NCBI GenBank assembly: GCA_016208305.1
Contig: JACQYI010000006.1
Location: 496,001-560,000 of the forward strand
Source of the DNA: Oscillatoriophycideae cyanobacterium NC_groundwater_1537_Pr4_S-0.65um_50_18
GTDB lineage: Bacteria > Cyanobacteriota > Cyanobacteriia > Elainellales > Elainellaceae
Length of the DNA: 64,000 nt
Direction of reading: 5' to 3'
Part shown: positions 45,068 through 54,159 of the stretch, one piece after another
Layout of the letters: each line of letters opens with the position of its first letter
Numbering within the stretch: the stretch's first letter is position 1
Notes under the pieces: model-generated
What the model was told of the DNA's origin: nothing
Seen by the model: only the letters and a program-made list of their open reading frames with translations
Database searches by the model: none
Position numbers and translations under genes: made by a program

Positions 45068-45970
45068 TTACAGTCCCGATTTTTCTGCATTCGTAAAAAT
45101 CACTTCACGATCGATCGCCTCAGAAGCTTGAGGAATTAAGGCATCGAGCGAGGTGGGCGGCATGTGCCGCATTTCCCAAACTTTTAGCAAAATGAGATAT
45201 TCATAGAAAGCTTGTAACGTACACCACGCAAAGCCTGCCCGCCCATCTAACCAGCCACCCAGCAAAACATACATATAAAAGAAGCGCACCAACGGGCGAA
45301 ACGGTAGCCGCAAAGATAAATCTTTTAAAGCTCGGCGGCGATCGACTTCTGTTTTGCCGAACAGTAGATCACGCCAATTGACCTTGCCCTGATTGATTTG
45401 ACGCAGGGTTTCGATCGCCTCATCCGTCGAGTAGCGGTTGTGTTTCTCAATCCATCGGCTCAGCCCTTTGCCGCAGGTGTAGTGTGGATAAGTCTCTTTC
45501 AAGAAGTTGGTTTTGCCCTCACAAACCTCCCGCTCGGTGTGCCCATAGTCGGTAAACCAAACTTTGCCCTGTCGCAGTAGCCGCAGCTGATAGCGAGGAT
45601 ATTGGGTGCTGCGGCGAATCCACCGTCCCAAAAACATGACTCGCTCTGCTACGTAATAGCCAACATAGTCCTGCGTCTGAATAGCCACCAAGCATTCCTG
45701 AAACAACGCTGAAGTCATGCGCTCATCGGCTTCCAAAATGTACACCCACTCATGCCGGGGTGGAATCGCTTCCAGCATCCAAGTGCGCTGCTTGCCGTGG
45801 CTCTCAAACTTGTGTTGCACCACTCGCACTGGATAGCGCTTGGCAATTTCGATGGTGCGATCGCTGCTGCATGAATCGACTACCACCACATCATCCGAAA
45901 GTTTTGCCGACTCAATGCAAGCTGCAATATCTAATTCTTCGTTGTACGTCAGGATATAGATCGAGAACAT
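45068..45970 (-). CDS. Family 2 glycosyltransferase
   Basis: A 300-residue GT-A enzyme. The nucleotide-binding strand is FSIYILTYNEELDIAACIES, followed by VVVDSCSSDRTIEIAKRY and the metal-binding ILEADER motif (near residue 80). The arrangement is that of the WaaE/KdtX-like LPS or exopolysaccharide transferases. The C-terminal part (LRLPFRPLVRFFYMYVLLGG) has a hydrophobic stretch that may associate with the membrane. Its neighbour, across 170 bases, is an HpsJ-like gene on the same strand, which suggests a role in extracellular polysaccharide. Confidence 0.85.
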   Translation of the reverse strand: MFSIYILTYNEELDIAACIESAKLSDDVVVVDSCSSDRTIEIAKRYPVRVVQHKFESHGKQRTWMLEAIPPRHEWVYILEADERMTSALFQECLVAIQTQDYVGYYVAERVMFLGRWIRRSTQYPRYQLRLLRQGKVWFTDYGHTEREVCEGKTNFLKETYPHYTCGKGLSRWIEKHNRYSTDEAIETLRQINQGKVNWRDLLFGKTEVDRRRALKDLSLRLPFRPLVRFFYMYVLLGGWLDGRAGFAWCTLQAFYEYLILLKVWEMRHMPPTSLDALIPQASEAIDREVIFTNAEKSGL

Positions 45971-46141
45971 GTAGGTAGACGAGAGTTTGAGCTAACAAAA
46001 GAATGCCCTCCGCAAGCGAGGGGCTAACTCAGACTTCTAAAACTAGCCGATGTCGTCCTGGCTGTCGGCTTGCCAAGAGGCTTTGTGGGGACGCAGCGCC
46101 CCTGTAAAATACCCTCACCTCTTCCCTTTGCGGCTCTATCT

Positions 46142-46930
46142 TTAAGCTTCTTCTCTCAAGCTACGCAGCCCCATCCAGCCCATAACCATATAGCCAATTG
46201 CCAATAGCAAACTGCTAACGCTGACCCGCAAACCCGACTTTAGGCTTTCTGTGCGCAAGGTTTCCTCAGCTTTCTGCTTCTGATTCCGGATAGCAGTCTC
46301 GTTCGGGGTACGCAGGTCAGTTTCTCGCTGTTTTAGGAAAGGATCAACACCATTGGGATCGGCTTTGAACCGTCGCACCAGCGTTGCCTGCTCTTGGGTA
46401 AGCTGCCCAGCTTGCTCCAGTTGGTTGATTTGCTCATTGGAAGCGCCAATGAGCTGAGTAATTTGAGTGCGTTGCTTGTCAATTTCCGTCGCCAGCCCGG
46501 TGTTGAGCTGAGTCTCGGCATCTGTTGCTTGCTTGGCAATTTGAGTAAGGCCGTCGGCATATTCCAGGCGCACATTATTCAAATGCAGCGGAAACAGCAG
46601 GAGAAAAATCAATCCCATGAGGCTAGCAAAGGCAAAGGTGTAGAACCGAGGGCTTTGCCAATATGTTTTGCCGATCGCCCGATCGCCATCAGTGCTATCA
46701 ATCCAGAATCCGACTAACACCAACACCAGCCCGACCAAAGGCACCACGCCGCGATCGACCACCTGGGTAATGAAGTTGATTTGCCACGGACGCGCTGAGA
46801 ACTGGTACGGCATCGACAAAATCACGATGTCCAGTAGCGCAGCCAGAACAACGATGACACCTACGACTTTTAAGGTGCGAGAGGCGAGTAGAGACACTGA
46901 GGAGCTACCTAGAGCATTCTTCGGATTCAT
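46142..46930 (-). CDS. HpsJ-like membrane protein
   Basis: A 262-residue protein with three membrane helices in the first 110 residues, a long hydrophilic coiled-coil region (about 130-220, rich in Gln, Glu and Thr) and a last helix (LLLAIGYMVMGWMGL) near the end. The N-terminal LKVVGVIVVLAALLDIVIL and DRGVVPLVGLVLVLVGFWID match the HpsJ family, linked to hormogonium polysaccharide in filamentous cyanobacteria. Its exact role is unknown. It lies upstream of the glycosyltransferase on the same strand. Confidence 0.65.
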   Translation of the reverse strand: MNPKNALGSSSVSLLASRTLKVVGVIVVLAALLDIVILSMPYQFSARPWQINFITQVVDRGVVPLVGLVLVLVGFWIDSTDGDRAIGKTYWQSPRFYTFAFASLMGLIFLLLFPLHLNNVRLEYADGLTQIAKQATDAETQLNTGLATEIDKQRTQITQLIGASNEQINQLEQAGQLTQEQATLVRRFKADPNGVDPFLKQRETDLRTPNETAIRNQKQKAEETLRTESLKSGLRVSVSSLLLAIGYMVMGWMGLRSLREEA

Positions 46931-47591
46931 GGTTAATGTCGATGTCTGATGGGCTTAAAACTGGGATGCTTAAACTTCGATATTTGAACTGGGATGCTTA
47001 AACTTCGATATTTGAACTGGGATGTTTGAACTGGAATGCTTAAACTTGACTACTTAAAATTTGGATGGAGTAAAACTTACGTAGCGGCCAGCACTTTTCA
47101 AACTCTAATATCGCATTCATTGCGTTGCAGATTCGATCGCCGACGTCAAATGACTGACGCTCGACAGCATCAATTTAAGGTGATTCAGCCTCTCGTTATA
47201 GCATTAATCTTGTCGCGTGAATTCTTACAGACTGGGTTAGAGTTCCCGCATGGCAGCAGAGGAGTAACAAGCTGACATTTTCTTCACCTGCTTTTATTTT
47301 GTTAGGCAGTGAGCCTTTACTTCCTACGTGAGGACACCCGTATCTGGACACCCATATCTGGGCATCAACCTCTCAGATGGAATTCTGATTTTTATTGAGA
47401 AATATTTGCTGACCTTGTCTTAGCCCCAAAGTGTCTTAGCCCTACAGTGTCTTAACCCCACAGCTTGACCTACTTAGCAGGGAAGAGTGCCAAGAGAGGG
47501 ATCAGGTGATAATTTTGGGAAGTGCGACTCCTCAAACAGTTAATAGTGCTTTCCATCAGTGCCCGCCATCTCGTTAAGGAACTTCTCACTC
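46931..47591. other. Gene-free divergent region
   Basis: This 661-base stretch separates the HpsJ-like gene (minus) from pgl (plus). It contains the 28-base tandem repeat described separately. A repeated phrase around 47420-47460 (CTTAGCCCTACAGTGTCTTAACCCCACAG) is a further short repeat. No supported ORF is seen. Confidence 0.4.
46961..47030. repeat. Tandem 28-base repeat with decayed copies
   Basis: The 28-base unit beginning CTGGGATGCTTAAACTTCG occurs twice in exact tandem (46961-46988 and 46989-47016), followed by a 14-base short copy (47017-47030) and a further degenerate copy. It lies 31-100 bases upstream of the HpsJ-like gene start. It is too short and too few for a CRISPR array. Confidence 0.8.
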
Positions 47592-48320
47592 ATGAACAAA
47601 ACTATTGAAATATTGCCCAGCAAAGCAGCATTGATTGCGCGATCGCTCCAGCTTATTTTGGAAATCATCCCGTCAGCCATCGCTGAACGAGGAATTTTCA
47701 CGATCGCTCTATCGGGAGGAAGCACGCCCAAACCGCTGTATGAAGCGATCGCAGCGCAAGATCTGCCCTGGGACAAAATTCATGTGTTTTGGGGCGATGA
47801 GCGCTATGTACCCCCTACCCACACCGACAGTAATGAAGGCATGGCACGTCAAGCATGGCTGAGCAAAGTGCCCATTCCTGAGGCAAATATTCACCCCATG
47901 CCTACCGATGCGGCTGATCCGGCGATCGCTGCTCAGCAGTACGAACAGCAGCTCCAAGACTTTTTTCAGCTAAAGTCCGGAGAAATCCCTGCGCTTGATG
48001 TGGTGTTATTAGGAATGGGTGACGATGCCCATACTGCGTCCTTGTTTCCCCAAACGGACGCATTGCAGGTCTGCGATCATATTGTCACTGTGGGCAACAA
48101 AGATGGGCAGCCCCGCATTACCTTTACAATTCCCCTGATTAACCAGGCTCGCTGTGTAATGTTTATTGTGGCAGGTGCCAGCAAACAGCCTGCACTGGCA
48201 CAGGTTTTTGCCCCCAGTGCCGACGGCAACCTGTATCCTTCTCGCTTCATCCAACCCTTTGGTGAGCTGTGGTGGCTACTTGATCAAGACGCTGGACAAA
48301 ACCTGAAGCGAGCAGATTAA
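47592..48320 (+). CDS. pgl: 6-Phosphogluconolactonase
   Basis: Pgl hydrolyses 6-phosphogluconolactone in the oxidative pentose phosphate pathway. ATG 47592 gives 242 residues, a normal length; an earlier in-frame start at 47559 lacks family sequence. Motifs: IALSGGSTPKPLYEAIA (phosphate loop), IHVFWGDERYVPPTHTDSN (GDER with active-site residues), LLGMGDDAHTASLFP and TFTIPLINQARCVMF. It stands alone between divergent and unlinked genes. Confidence 0.93.
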   Translation: MNKTIEILPSKAALIARSLQLILEIIPSAIAERGIFTIALSGGSTPKPLYEAIAAQDLPWDKIHVFWGDERYVPPTHTDSNEGMARQAWLSKVPIPEANIHPMPTDAADPAIAAQQYEQQLQDFFQLKSGEIPALDVVLLGMGDDAHTASLFPQTDALQVCDHIVTVGNKDGQPRITFTIPLINQARCVMFIVAGASKQPALAQVFAPSADGNLYPSRFIQPFGELWWLLDQDAGQNLKRAD

Positions 48321-48462
48321 ATGATCTGCAATAGAAAAACGGTAGGGACATAGCGTTATTGCTATGCCCCTACTTAAACAGAGGCTCCAATCTCGTGTAA
48401 CCTACGCTATATATCGTTCACATGCAAACTGATAAATCTATGGTGAGCCAGGGAAGAGCGGC

Positions 48463-49251
48463 ATGATTGTTTGTCCTAATTGCAATCATCAAAATCCAGA
48501 TGCTGCGGTGCAGTGCGAAGCCTGCTACACGCCACTACCTGCCATGACTTCATGTCCGGGCTGCGGAGCCTCTGTCCAGACAGATGCCAGCTTTTGCGGT
48601 CAGTGCGGCTTTAATCTTCAAGCTCAAAGCGGTACTGCCGCTGAGCCACAGCCACCGACCCTCTCTCCTGACTTTGAAACTCCCGATTTTGATATTCCTG
48701 ACCTGGCACCTCTAGAGCCACTGCCGTCCTTAGAGCCGCTCGTTGAAATTCAGCCTTCCCCCTTGCCTGAAGGCGTTGCCCTCAATTTGCCTCAGCCTTT
48801 TGAAAGGCAGCCCGACCCTTCGCCCATGCCGGAGCCGCCTTCTCCTCCGCTGGGTGCCGTCATGCCGCCAACCGTGGCTCAGCCTCCTATTGTGGCTCCG
48901 GCATACAGCACGCAACTGCAAACCCAGATTGCTCGGTTGCTGCATGTCCAAACCAACACGCATGTAGAGCTGCCTACTACTTTGGCAGTCATTCATATCG
49001 GTAAGCCCAACGATCGCATTCCCCCGGATGTTGATGTCTCAGGGTTTCCTAGCTCCGAGATTGTCTCCCGCATCCATGCCGATATTCGCGTAGAGGGAGA
49101 TCTTTACTACATCGAGGATGTGGGCAGCTCTAATGGCACCTACATTAACAATGCTCCCCTTCCGAGCGGCAACCGTCATCGACTGCGGCCTGGCGATCGC
49201 ATTGCGCTGGGTAAAGGAGATAAAGTCACGTTTTTGTTTCAAATTTCCTAA
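48463..49251 (+). CDS. Zinc-ribbon and FHA-domain protein
   Basis: A 262-residue regulatory-type protein. It starts with a double zinc ribbon: CPNC...CEAC (4-20) and CPGC...CGQC (about 31-48). A Pro-rich linker of about 100 residues follows. The C-terminal FHA domain (about 165-262) has IHIGKPNDRIPPDVDV, SSEIVSRIHADIRVEG and DVGSSNGTYINNAPL, with the phosphothreonine-binding Arg, Ser, His and Asn residues. It probably reads a phosphothreonine on a partner, perhaps from a Ser/Thr kinase outside this window. Confidence 0.85.
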   Translation: MIVCPNCNHQNPDAAVQCEACYTPLPAMTSCPGCGASVQTDASFCGQCGFNLQAQSGTAAEPQPPTLSPDFETPDFDIPDLAPLEPLPSLEPLVEIQPSPLPEGVALNLPQPFERQPDPSPMPEPPSPPLGAVMPPTVAQPPIVAPAYSTQLQTQIARLLHVQTNTHVELPTTLAVIHIGKPNDRIPPDVDVSGFPSSEIVSRIHADIRVEGDLYYIEDVGSSNGTYINNAPLPSGNRHRLRPGDRIALGKGDKVTFLFQIS

Positions 49252-49306
49252 TCCCAGCAGCGACTTGAGCTAAGGTATAGAGTGCTTGTGCTTAGGAGCG
49301 ATCGCC

Positions 49307-50788
49307 TTGCCCAAACCTATTACTCAGGCTCAGCCACCTCTCGAATTCATTCCCCCGGCTTTTAGCCCGATCGTTCACAAGCTGGCAGAGATAGTGCTGC
49401 CTCTCTGGGCACGCTGGCGACTCAAAATTGTTGACATCCAGGTGAATAACCTGGAAACGCTGATCCAGTGCTATCAGAAGTTTCAGGCAGGCGATCTGCG
49501 GTTCATGCTGGCGTTTCGGCATCCCAGCACCAATGATCCCTTTTGCCTGTTTCACATGCTCGATCGGGAGATTCCCCGTATGGCACGACAGCGGGGCATC
49601 CCGCTCAAGTTGCCAGTTTATGCCCACTTTATGTACGATCGCGGCATTCCGCTCTGGGCAGGGCAGGGGGTAGGCTGGATGCTGCGCCACTTGGGTTGCA
49701 CACCAATTCGGCGAGGCAAGCTTGATCTCATAGGGCTGCGATCGGCAAGGGAGATCTATGCCTCAGGTCGGTTTCCTATTGCAGCAGCTCCAGAAGGCGC
49801 AACGAACGGGCATAACGAAGTGGTTAGCCCGATGGAGCCAGGGATTGCCCAGCTCAGCTTTTGGTGCGTCGAAGATCTGCTCAAGGCAAACCGTCAAGAA
49901 GCCGTTTGGATCGTGCCGATCGGCGTGCAATATCGCTATGTGTCGCCACCCTGGAAGGCGATCGAACAGTTGCTGAGTTCTCTTGAAGCTGACTGTGGTC
50001 TGCCTACCTACGATGTCTCTAACCTCGATCCCGCTCTGGCCGAGGTTGAAAAGCAAAGAGCCTATTTGTCTTCTATCTTGTCCGACCCGCAGGAACTTTT
50101 GCTGTACCAGCGGCTGCTACGGCTCAGTGAACATCTGCTGACCGCAATGGAGCAGTTTTACAGCAAGTTTTATCACCAAAACTTAAAGCCCCCTCAGACG
50201 GAAAGTCTTCCGCTTGAGCAGGTTGCCGAAGATATCGGCTCTGGCGATCCGCTCTCATTGCCTGCCAACAAGCTGATCGCAACTCGACTCCATAGGCTGC
50301 TCAATGGCGCTTTGACGGTATCAGAAGAGTATTTTGGCGTTCCTGGAAAGGGCAACTTTGCCGATCGCTGTCGGCGACTAGAGCAGTCTGGCTGGGATTG
50401 GATTTATCGCGAAGATCTGAAGGAGTTAGAAAATTTATCTCCGGTCGATCGCGGTTTGGCCAATCGCATTGCCGAGGAAGCCGCACAGCACCTGTGGCAT
50501 ATGCGATTAGTGGAGAGTTTCGTCAGCGTTACCGGACACTACATTTTAGAAAAGCCCTCTGTTGATCGCTTTGCCGAAACGTTGCTGTTGCTCTTTGATA
50601 CCGTTAATAAAATTAAGGGCAGAGCCTACGCACCCCGTCCGCGTCTGGGGCGGCAGCGGGCAGAGCTAACGGTAGGAGAACCGATTGTCGTGAGCGATCG
50701 CTGGGCAGATTACAAAACCAGTCGGCGATCGGCTGTGGCAACCTTGACACAGGACTTGCAAATAGAAATGGAAAATTTGATCCTCTGA
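49307..50788 (+). CDS. PlsC-like acyltransferase domain protein
   Basis: A 493-residue protein with an acyltransferase HX4D motif (RHPSTND, about 78-84), then GCTPIRRGK and AAPEGATNGHNEVV with the EGxxxG-type motif of 1-acylglycerol-3-phosphate acyltransferases. The C-terminal 230 residues are an extra helical region of unknown role. It may make or remodel phospholipids. TTG 49307 is preferred because TTAGGAG lies eight bases upstream; an earlier TTG at 49286 is less likely. Nearby genes give no context. Confidence 0.75.
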   Translation: MPKPITQAQPPLEFIPPAFSPIVHKLAEIVLPLWARWRLKIVDIQVNNLETLIQCYQKFQAGDLRFMLAFRHPSTNDPFCLFHMLDREIPRMARQRGIPLKLPVYAHFMYDRGIPLWAGQGVGWMLRHLGCTPIRRGKLDLIGLRSAREIYASGRFPIAAAPEGATNGHNEVVSPMEPGIAQLSFWCVEDLLKANRQEAVWIVPIGVQYRYVSPPWKAIEQLLSSLEADCGLPTYDVSNLDPALAEVEKQRAYLSSILSDPQELLLYQRLLRLSEHLLTAMEQFYSKFYHQNLKPPQTESLPLEQVAEDIGSGDPLSLPANKLIATRLHRLLNGALTVSEEYFGVPGKGNFADRCRRLEQSGWDWIYREDLKELENLSPVDRGLANRIAEEAAQHLWHMRLVESFVSVTGHYILEKPSVDRFAETLLLLFDTVNKIKGRAYAPRPRLGRQRAELTVGEPIVVSDRWADYKTSRRSAVATLTQDLQIEMENLIL

Positions 50789-50852
50789 TTCTCTAACCTG
50801 TTACCGCTTCGCCCTCAGGCTAAAATCAGACTTGCCCTTCGATCGCCTGCTC

Positions 50853-51734
50853 ATGACCCTCACCCGACCTCGTTTTTTTAGCCTCCGCAACCTCTCTCGA
50901 TATCCCCGCCTGTCGATTCAAATGATGATTGCAGGCACTGCAATCACGTTGATGTTTGTCTTAGCAGCCTTGCTAGCACCTTTGCTGCAATCTTGGGGTT
51001 GGCTACAGAATCCGCTAGAAGGTTTGTCAAATCCCATCCACGAAGCGCCTTCGGCAGCCCACTGGTTTGGCACCAGTCGGCAGGGCTACGATGTGTTTTC
51101 CCGGACGCTATTTGGCACCCAGGCGGCCTTACAGGTTGTTGTTTTGGCGACACTGCTGAGTCTGGTGGTGGGTGTGCCACTAGGAATGGTCAGCGGCTAC
51201 TTAGGCGGGCGGCTCGATCGCATTCTCTTATTCCTCATGGATACTATCTACACGTTGCCGGGGCTGCTGCTTTCGGTAACTCTGGCGTTTGTGGTGGGTC
51301 GGGGTGTAGGCAATGCCGCAATCGCCCTCAGCATTGCCTATGTACCGCAGTACTATCGGGTGGTGCGTAATCACACCATTAGCATCAAGACAGAACTCTT
51401 TATTGAAGCAGCGCGATCGATGGGGGCATCAACCTGGCGCGTTCTTTCCCGCTATCTCTTTTTCAACGTTATTCAAAGTGTGCCAGTACTCTTTACCCTC
51501 AATGCCGCCGATGCTGTGCTGATCCTCGGTGGGCTAGGCTTCTTAGGCTTGGGCTTACCCGAGCAAACCCCCGAATGGGGCACAGATTTGCGTCAGGCAC
51601 TGGATGCTCTGTCTACTGGGATTTGGTGGACGGCACTGTTTCCAGGGCTGGCACTCACAATGTTGGTGGTGGGACTGTCTTTGATGGGCGAAGGCTTGAA
51701 TGAGCTAATTAATCCGCTGTCTCGACAGGAGTAG
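50853..51734 (+). CDS. ABC transporter permease, OppC/DppC-like
   Basis: A permease of about 293 residues with six hydrophobic segments. The N-terminal extension contains HWFGTSRQGYDVFSRTLFGTQ, typical of OppC-type proteins. The EAA loop, which contacts the ATPase, is visible as ELFIEAARSMGASTWRVL. It would carry peptides or similar solutes. No ATP-binding, second permease or binding-protein gene is adjacent, so it must pair with components elsewhere. A TTG start at 50832 is an alternative. Confidence 0.85.
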   Translation: MTLTRPRFFSLRNLSRYPRLSIQMMIAGTAITLMFVLAALLAPLLQSWGWLQNPLEGLSNPIHEAPSAAHWFGTSRQGYDVFSRTLFGTQAALQVVVLATLLSLVVGVPLGMVSGYLGGRLDRILLFLMDTIYTLPGLLLSVTLAFVVGRGVGNAAIALSIAYVPQYYRVVRNHTISIKTELFIEAARSMGASTWRVLSRYLFFNVIQSVPVLFTLNAADAVLILGGLGFLGLGLPEQTPEWGTDLRQALDALSTGIWWTALFPGLALTMLVVGLSLMGEGLNELINPLSRQE

Positions 51735-51785
51735 TTCGCTACAAGATTAGCTCACTACAATCTCTACACTTCAAAATCGCAAGAG

Positions 51786-52733
51786 ATGGACATTACACTT
51801 CAGAACAAGACGCTTCAGGACAGGACACTTCAGCCAGCGCCACAAGAAGAAGTCATTGGTATTGACTTAGGCGGCACCGCTATTAAGATGGGACGGTTTG
51901 ACGTTCAAGGCAATTGTTTGCGATCGCTCACCTTGCCAACGCCGCAGCCTGCCTACCCGCCCTCTGTACTGGAAACCTTATTAGAAGCGATCGCCCAGAT
52001 CGACCCCAATCAGCAGAGCGTGGCGATCGGGGTTGGTACGCCGGGGCCAGCCGATGCTGCCGGACGCGTTGCCCGAATTGCCATTAATCTAGAGGGCTGG
52101 CGAGATATTCCTTTAGCAGATTGGCTCGAAGCTGAGACAGGCAAACCAACGATCGTCGCCAATGATGCAAACTGCGCTGGCATGGGAGAGTATTGGCTGG
52201 GAGCCGGGAAGCCTTTTCGGAATGTGATTATGCTAACGCTCGGCACAGGCGTTGGCGGCGCAGTGATTTTAGATGGCAAGCTGTTTGTCGGTCATGACGG
52301 CACAGCCGGAGAACTGGGGTTGATTACGCTCAACCCAGAAGGAGAACCCTGCAATAGCGGCAACCGAGGCTCATTAGAGCAATATGTCTCTGTACGCGCC
52401 ATCCGCAGAAGAAGCGGGCTAGAGCCACATGAATTGGCGGAAAAAGCCAGAGCTGGAAATGAGGAAGCGATCGCCTTCTGGCAAAACTACGGGCGCGATC
52501 TGGGAACCGGAATTGCTAGCTTACTCTACGTTCTTGCCCCTGAAGCAGTCATCATTGGGGGTGGCATTAGCGCCAGTGCTGAATTCTTTTTTCCCAGTCT
52601 GCAAGCCGAAATCGAACAGCGGGTTTTGCCTAGCTCTCGATCCGGATTGCGACTCTGCTTGGCTGAATTGGGCAATCAGGCTGGGATGGTGGGGGCAGCA
52701 AAATTGGCGTGGCAGCGGCATGAGGAAAAGTGA
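51786..52733 (+). CDS. ROK family sugar kinase with a reduced zinc motif
   Basis: A 315-residue member of the ROK family, closest to glucokinase-type sugar kinases. ATP and sugar motifs: GIDLGGTAIKMGRFD, GVGTPGPADAAG, NDANCAGMGEYWLGAG, LTLGTGVGGAVILDG and HDGTAGELG. The zinc motif CxCGxxGCxE is here CNSGNRGSLE, so two of the three zinc cysteines are Ser. The repeated LQNKTLQDRTLQ at the N-terminus is unusual. It follows the permease by 51 bases and could act on an imported sugar, but its substrate is unknown. Confidence 0.85.
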   Translation: MDITLQNKTLQDRTLQPAPQEEVIGIDLGGTAIKMGRFDVQGNCLRSLTLPTPQPAYPPSVLETLLEAIAQIDPNQQSVAIGVGTPGPADAAGRVARIAINLEGWRDIPLADWLEAETGKPTIVANDANCAGMGEYWLGAGKPFRNVIMLTLGTGVGGAVILDGKLFVGHDGTAGELGLITLNPEGEPCNSGNRGSLEQYVSVRAIRRRSGLEPHELAEKARAGNEEAIAFWQNYGRDLGTGIASLLYVLAPEAVIIGGGISASAEFFFPSLQAEIEQRVLPSSRSGLRLCLAELGNQAGMVGAAKLAWQRHEEK

Positions 52734-52949
52734 GGCTTCCCACTCTAGGAACTGTCACAAAACTGTGATTGCCTCTATATTCGGAGCGTTAGCATACAGA
52801 ATATAAAGTGAAACGTCAAGCTTCATAGTATATTTGCCCCATAGAAATTGTTCAGCAGCCTTGGGTGTAGAGGTTGAGGACAGGTAAAGCTTTAGAATTC
52901 AGCATTTATTATGTGCGCTGGAGCAGTGGCTCAGCGTTGAGGAGGAAGA

Positions 52950-53354
52950 ATGAAACGATTGAACTGGTTAATTTTCCCAAGTGTTTTAGCAACAACTTTT
53001 GCGATCGCTTCAGCTGCCGTAGGTAACCCCATTCAAACCCCCCTTGCCAGTGCCGTTACGGTCACAGGTAATTCGGGTGGCTCTCAGTCTAGCCAATGTG
53101 GATTTATCGCTGGTACACCCAGCCAGGTTGTTGTGGTGAACCAAACTACGCCCTTGCGGTTCAAGGTCGTCCAAGGTGCAGGACAACCCACGCTCAGAAT
53201 TACAGGGCCGGTGAATCAGTGCGCTATGGCAGAAGGGTCTTCTGGCGGCACGATCGAAATTCCTGGCGTTTGGCAGCCTGGCACCTACTCGGTGTTTGTG
53301 GGCGATCGCGCTCAAGGCAGCTATCCCTTTACGCTATCGATTAGCCCAGAATAG
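52950..53354 (+). CDS. Small secreted protein of unknown function
   Basis: A 134-residue protein with a signal peptide (MKRLNWLIFPSVLATTFAIA, likely cleaved near SAAVG). The mature part is rich in Gly, Ser and Gln and contains two Cys residues (CGFIAGTPSQVV and NQCAMAEGS) that may form a disulfide, with a C-terminal beta-type strand FTLSISPE. A GAGGAGGAAGA ribosome site supports the start. I recognise no family; a small beta-sandwich is a guess. Confidence 0.65.
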   Translation: MKRLNWLIFPSVLATTFAIASAAVGNPIQTPLASAVTVTGNSGGSQSSQCGFIAGTPSQVVVVNQTTPLRFKVVQGAGQPTLRITGPVNQCAMAEGSSGGTIEIPGVWQPGTYSVFVGDRAQGSYPFTLSISPE

Positions 53355-53393
53355 AGATTAGCCCAGAATAATTTTTGAATAGTCACCGCTAGG

Positions 53394-53437
53394 TTTAGGG
53401 GATTTTGTCTGGTACGCACTAGATAAAATCCCCTAAA
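53394..53437. terminator. Inverted repeat after the secreted protein gene
   Basis: TTTAGGGGATTTTGTCT (53394-53410) pairs with AGATAAAATCCCCTAAA (53421-53437) with one G-T pair. It is the first of two hairpins between convergent genes. Confidence 0.65.
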
Positions 53438-53453
53438 TTAGCGCTTTAAATCT

Positions 53454-53510
53454 AAACAGAGTCACTTCTAAAAGCCTTGCGGATCGAAGCTTTTGGAAAT
53501 GACTCTGTTT
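53454..53510. terminator. Long inverted repeat between convergent genes
   Basis: The arm 53454-53475 begins AAACAGAGTCACTTC and pairs with 53489-53510 over 22 bases with two mismatches, leaving a 13-base loop; a TTTTAAAC tail follows on the plus strand. It lies between the stops at 53354 and 53552 and can serve both strands. Confidence 0.7.
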
Positions 53511-53551
53511 TAAACTGACCTTAAAGAGCTATATCAGGCTATATAAAGCGA

Positions 53552-53935
53552 TTAGCCTTCTTCAATTTGTTTCACTGAAACATCGATCGCTTGAACATCG
53601 ACTGTGCCGGGTGGCGTAATTCGCTGAAACTGTCCCTTCTCAATCTGAAGCGGTTCTCCGCAGCTAGGACAGCGCATTTGTGTGCCATTAATGCCTGCCG
53701 ACTCATAGCTGCACACGGGGCATTGATCGACAACAAGGTTGCGTTTGAGCCACCAGCGAAAGCCCCAAAACCCAATTATGGGCGCAAGAATAAGCAACCC
53801 TAACAAGATAAAGACTGACTTGACAATCCAGCCTAGACCGATCGATCCCAACAGCCAGATCACTGCAAAAAGGACAAGCCAGAAGCGGATACCAGCAAGG
53901 TTAAATTGCCAGCCTCTGTAGCTATTCGGGTTCAC
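53552..53935 (-). CDS. Membrane protein with a C-terminal zinc ribbon
   Basis: A 127-residue protein. Two hydrophobic segments (about 13-35 and 40-60, WLVLFAVIWLLGSIGLGWIV and FILLGLLILAPIIGFWGF) are followed by a zinc ribbon CPVC...CPSC (about 73-92) with a basic RWWLKRN between. Such membrane zinc-ribbon proteins recur in cyanobacteria without known function. It precedes no gene of its own operon; an unrelated pair follows across 224 bases. Confidence 0.6.
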   Translation of the reverse strand: MNPNSYRGWQFNLAGIRFWLVLFAVIWLLGSIGLGWIVKSVFILLGLLILAPIIGFWGFRWWLKRNLVVDQCPVCSYESAGINGTQMRCPSCGEPLQIEKGQFQRITPPGTVDVQAIDVSVKQIEEG

Positions 53936-54159
53936 AGTGACCTCCTACCTTTGAGATGATTTAACGAACATTAAAGCAGTCGAATTCGTTTTCTCCAGCA
54001 TAAACGACAGACGGATGGGCCAACAGTCTTAATGCTCGACATTAGAGTAGGGATTGTCCCCCTTCGCGTTCGGATCACCCCTGTCTATCGACCTTGAAGG
54101 ATCAGGGCTGTGGCTACAGGTGCTAGGACGAGACATTTTTGTGGACGACCAGCCTTCGT

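Noticed and set aside
46961-47040. CRISPR-like array of 28-base repeats
   Set aside because: Only two exact copies lie directly in tandem with no spacers, so it is an ordinary tandem repeat.
50853-52733. Complete peptide/sugar ABC transporter operon around the OppC-like gene
   Set aside because: No ATP-binding, second permease or binding-protein gene is present next to it; only one permease and a ROK kinase are visible.
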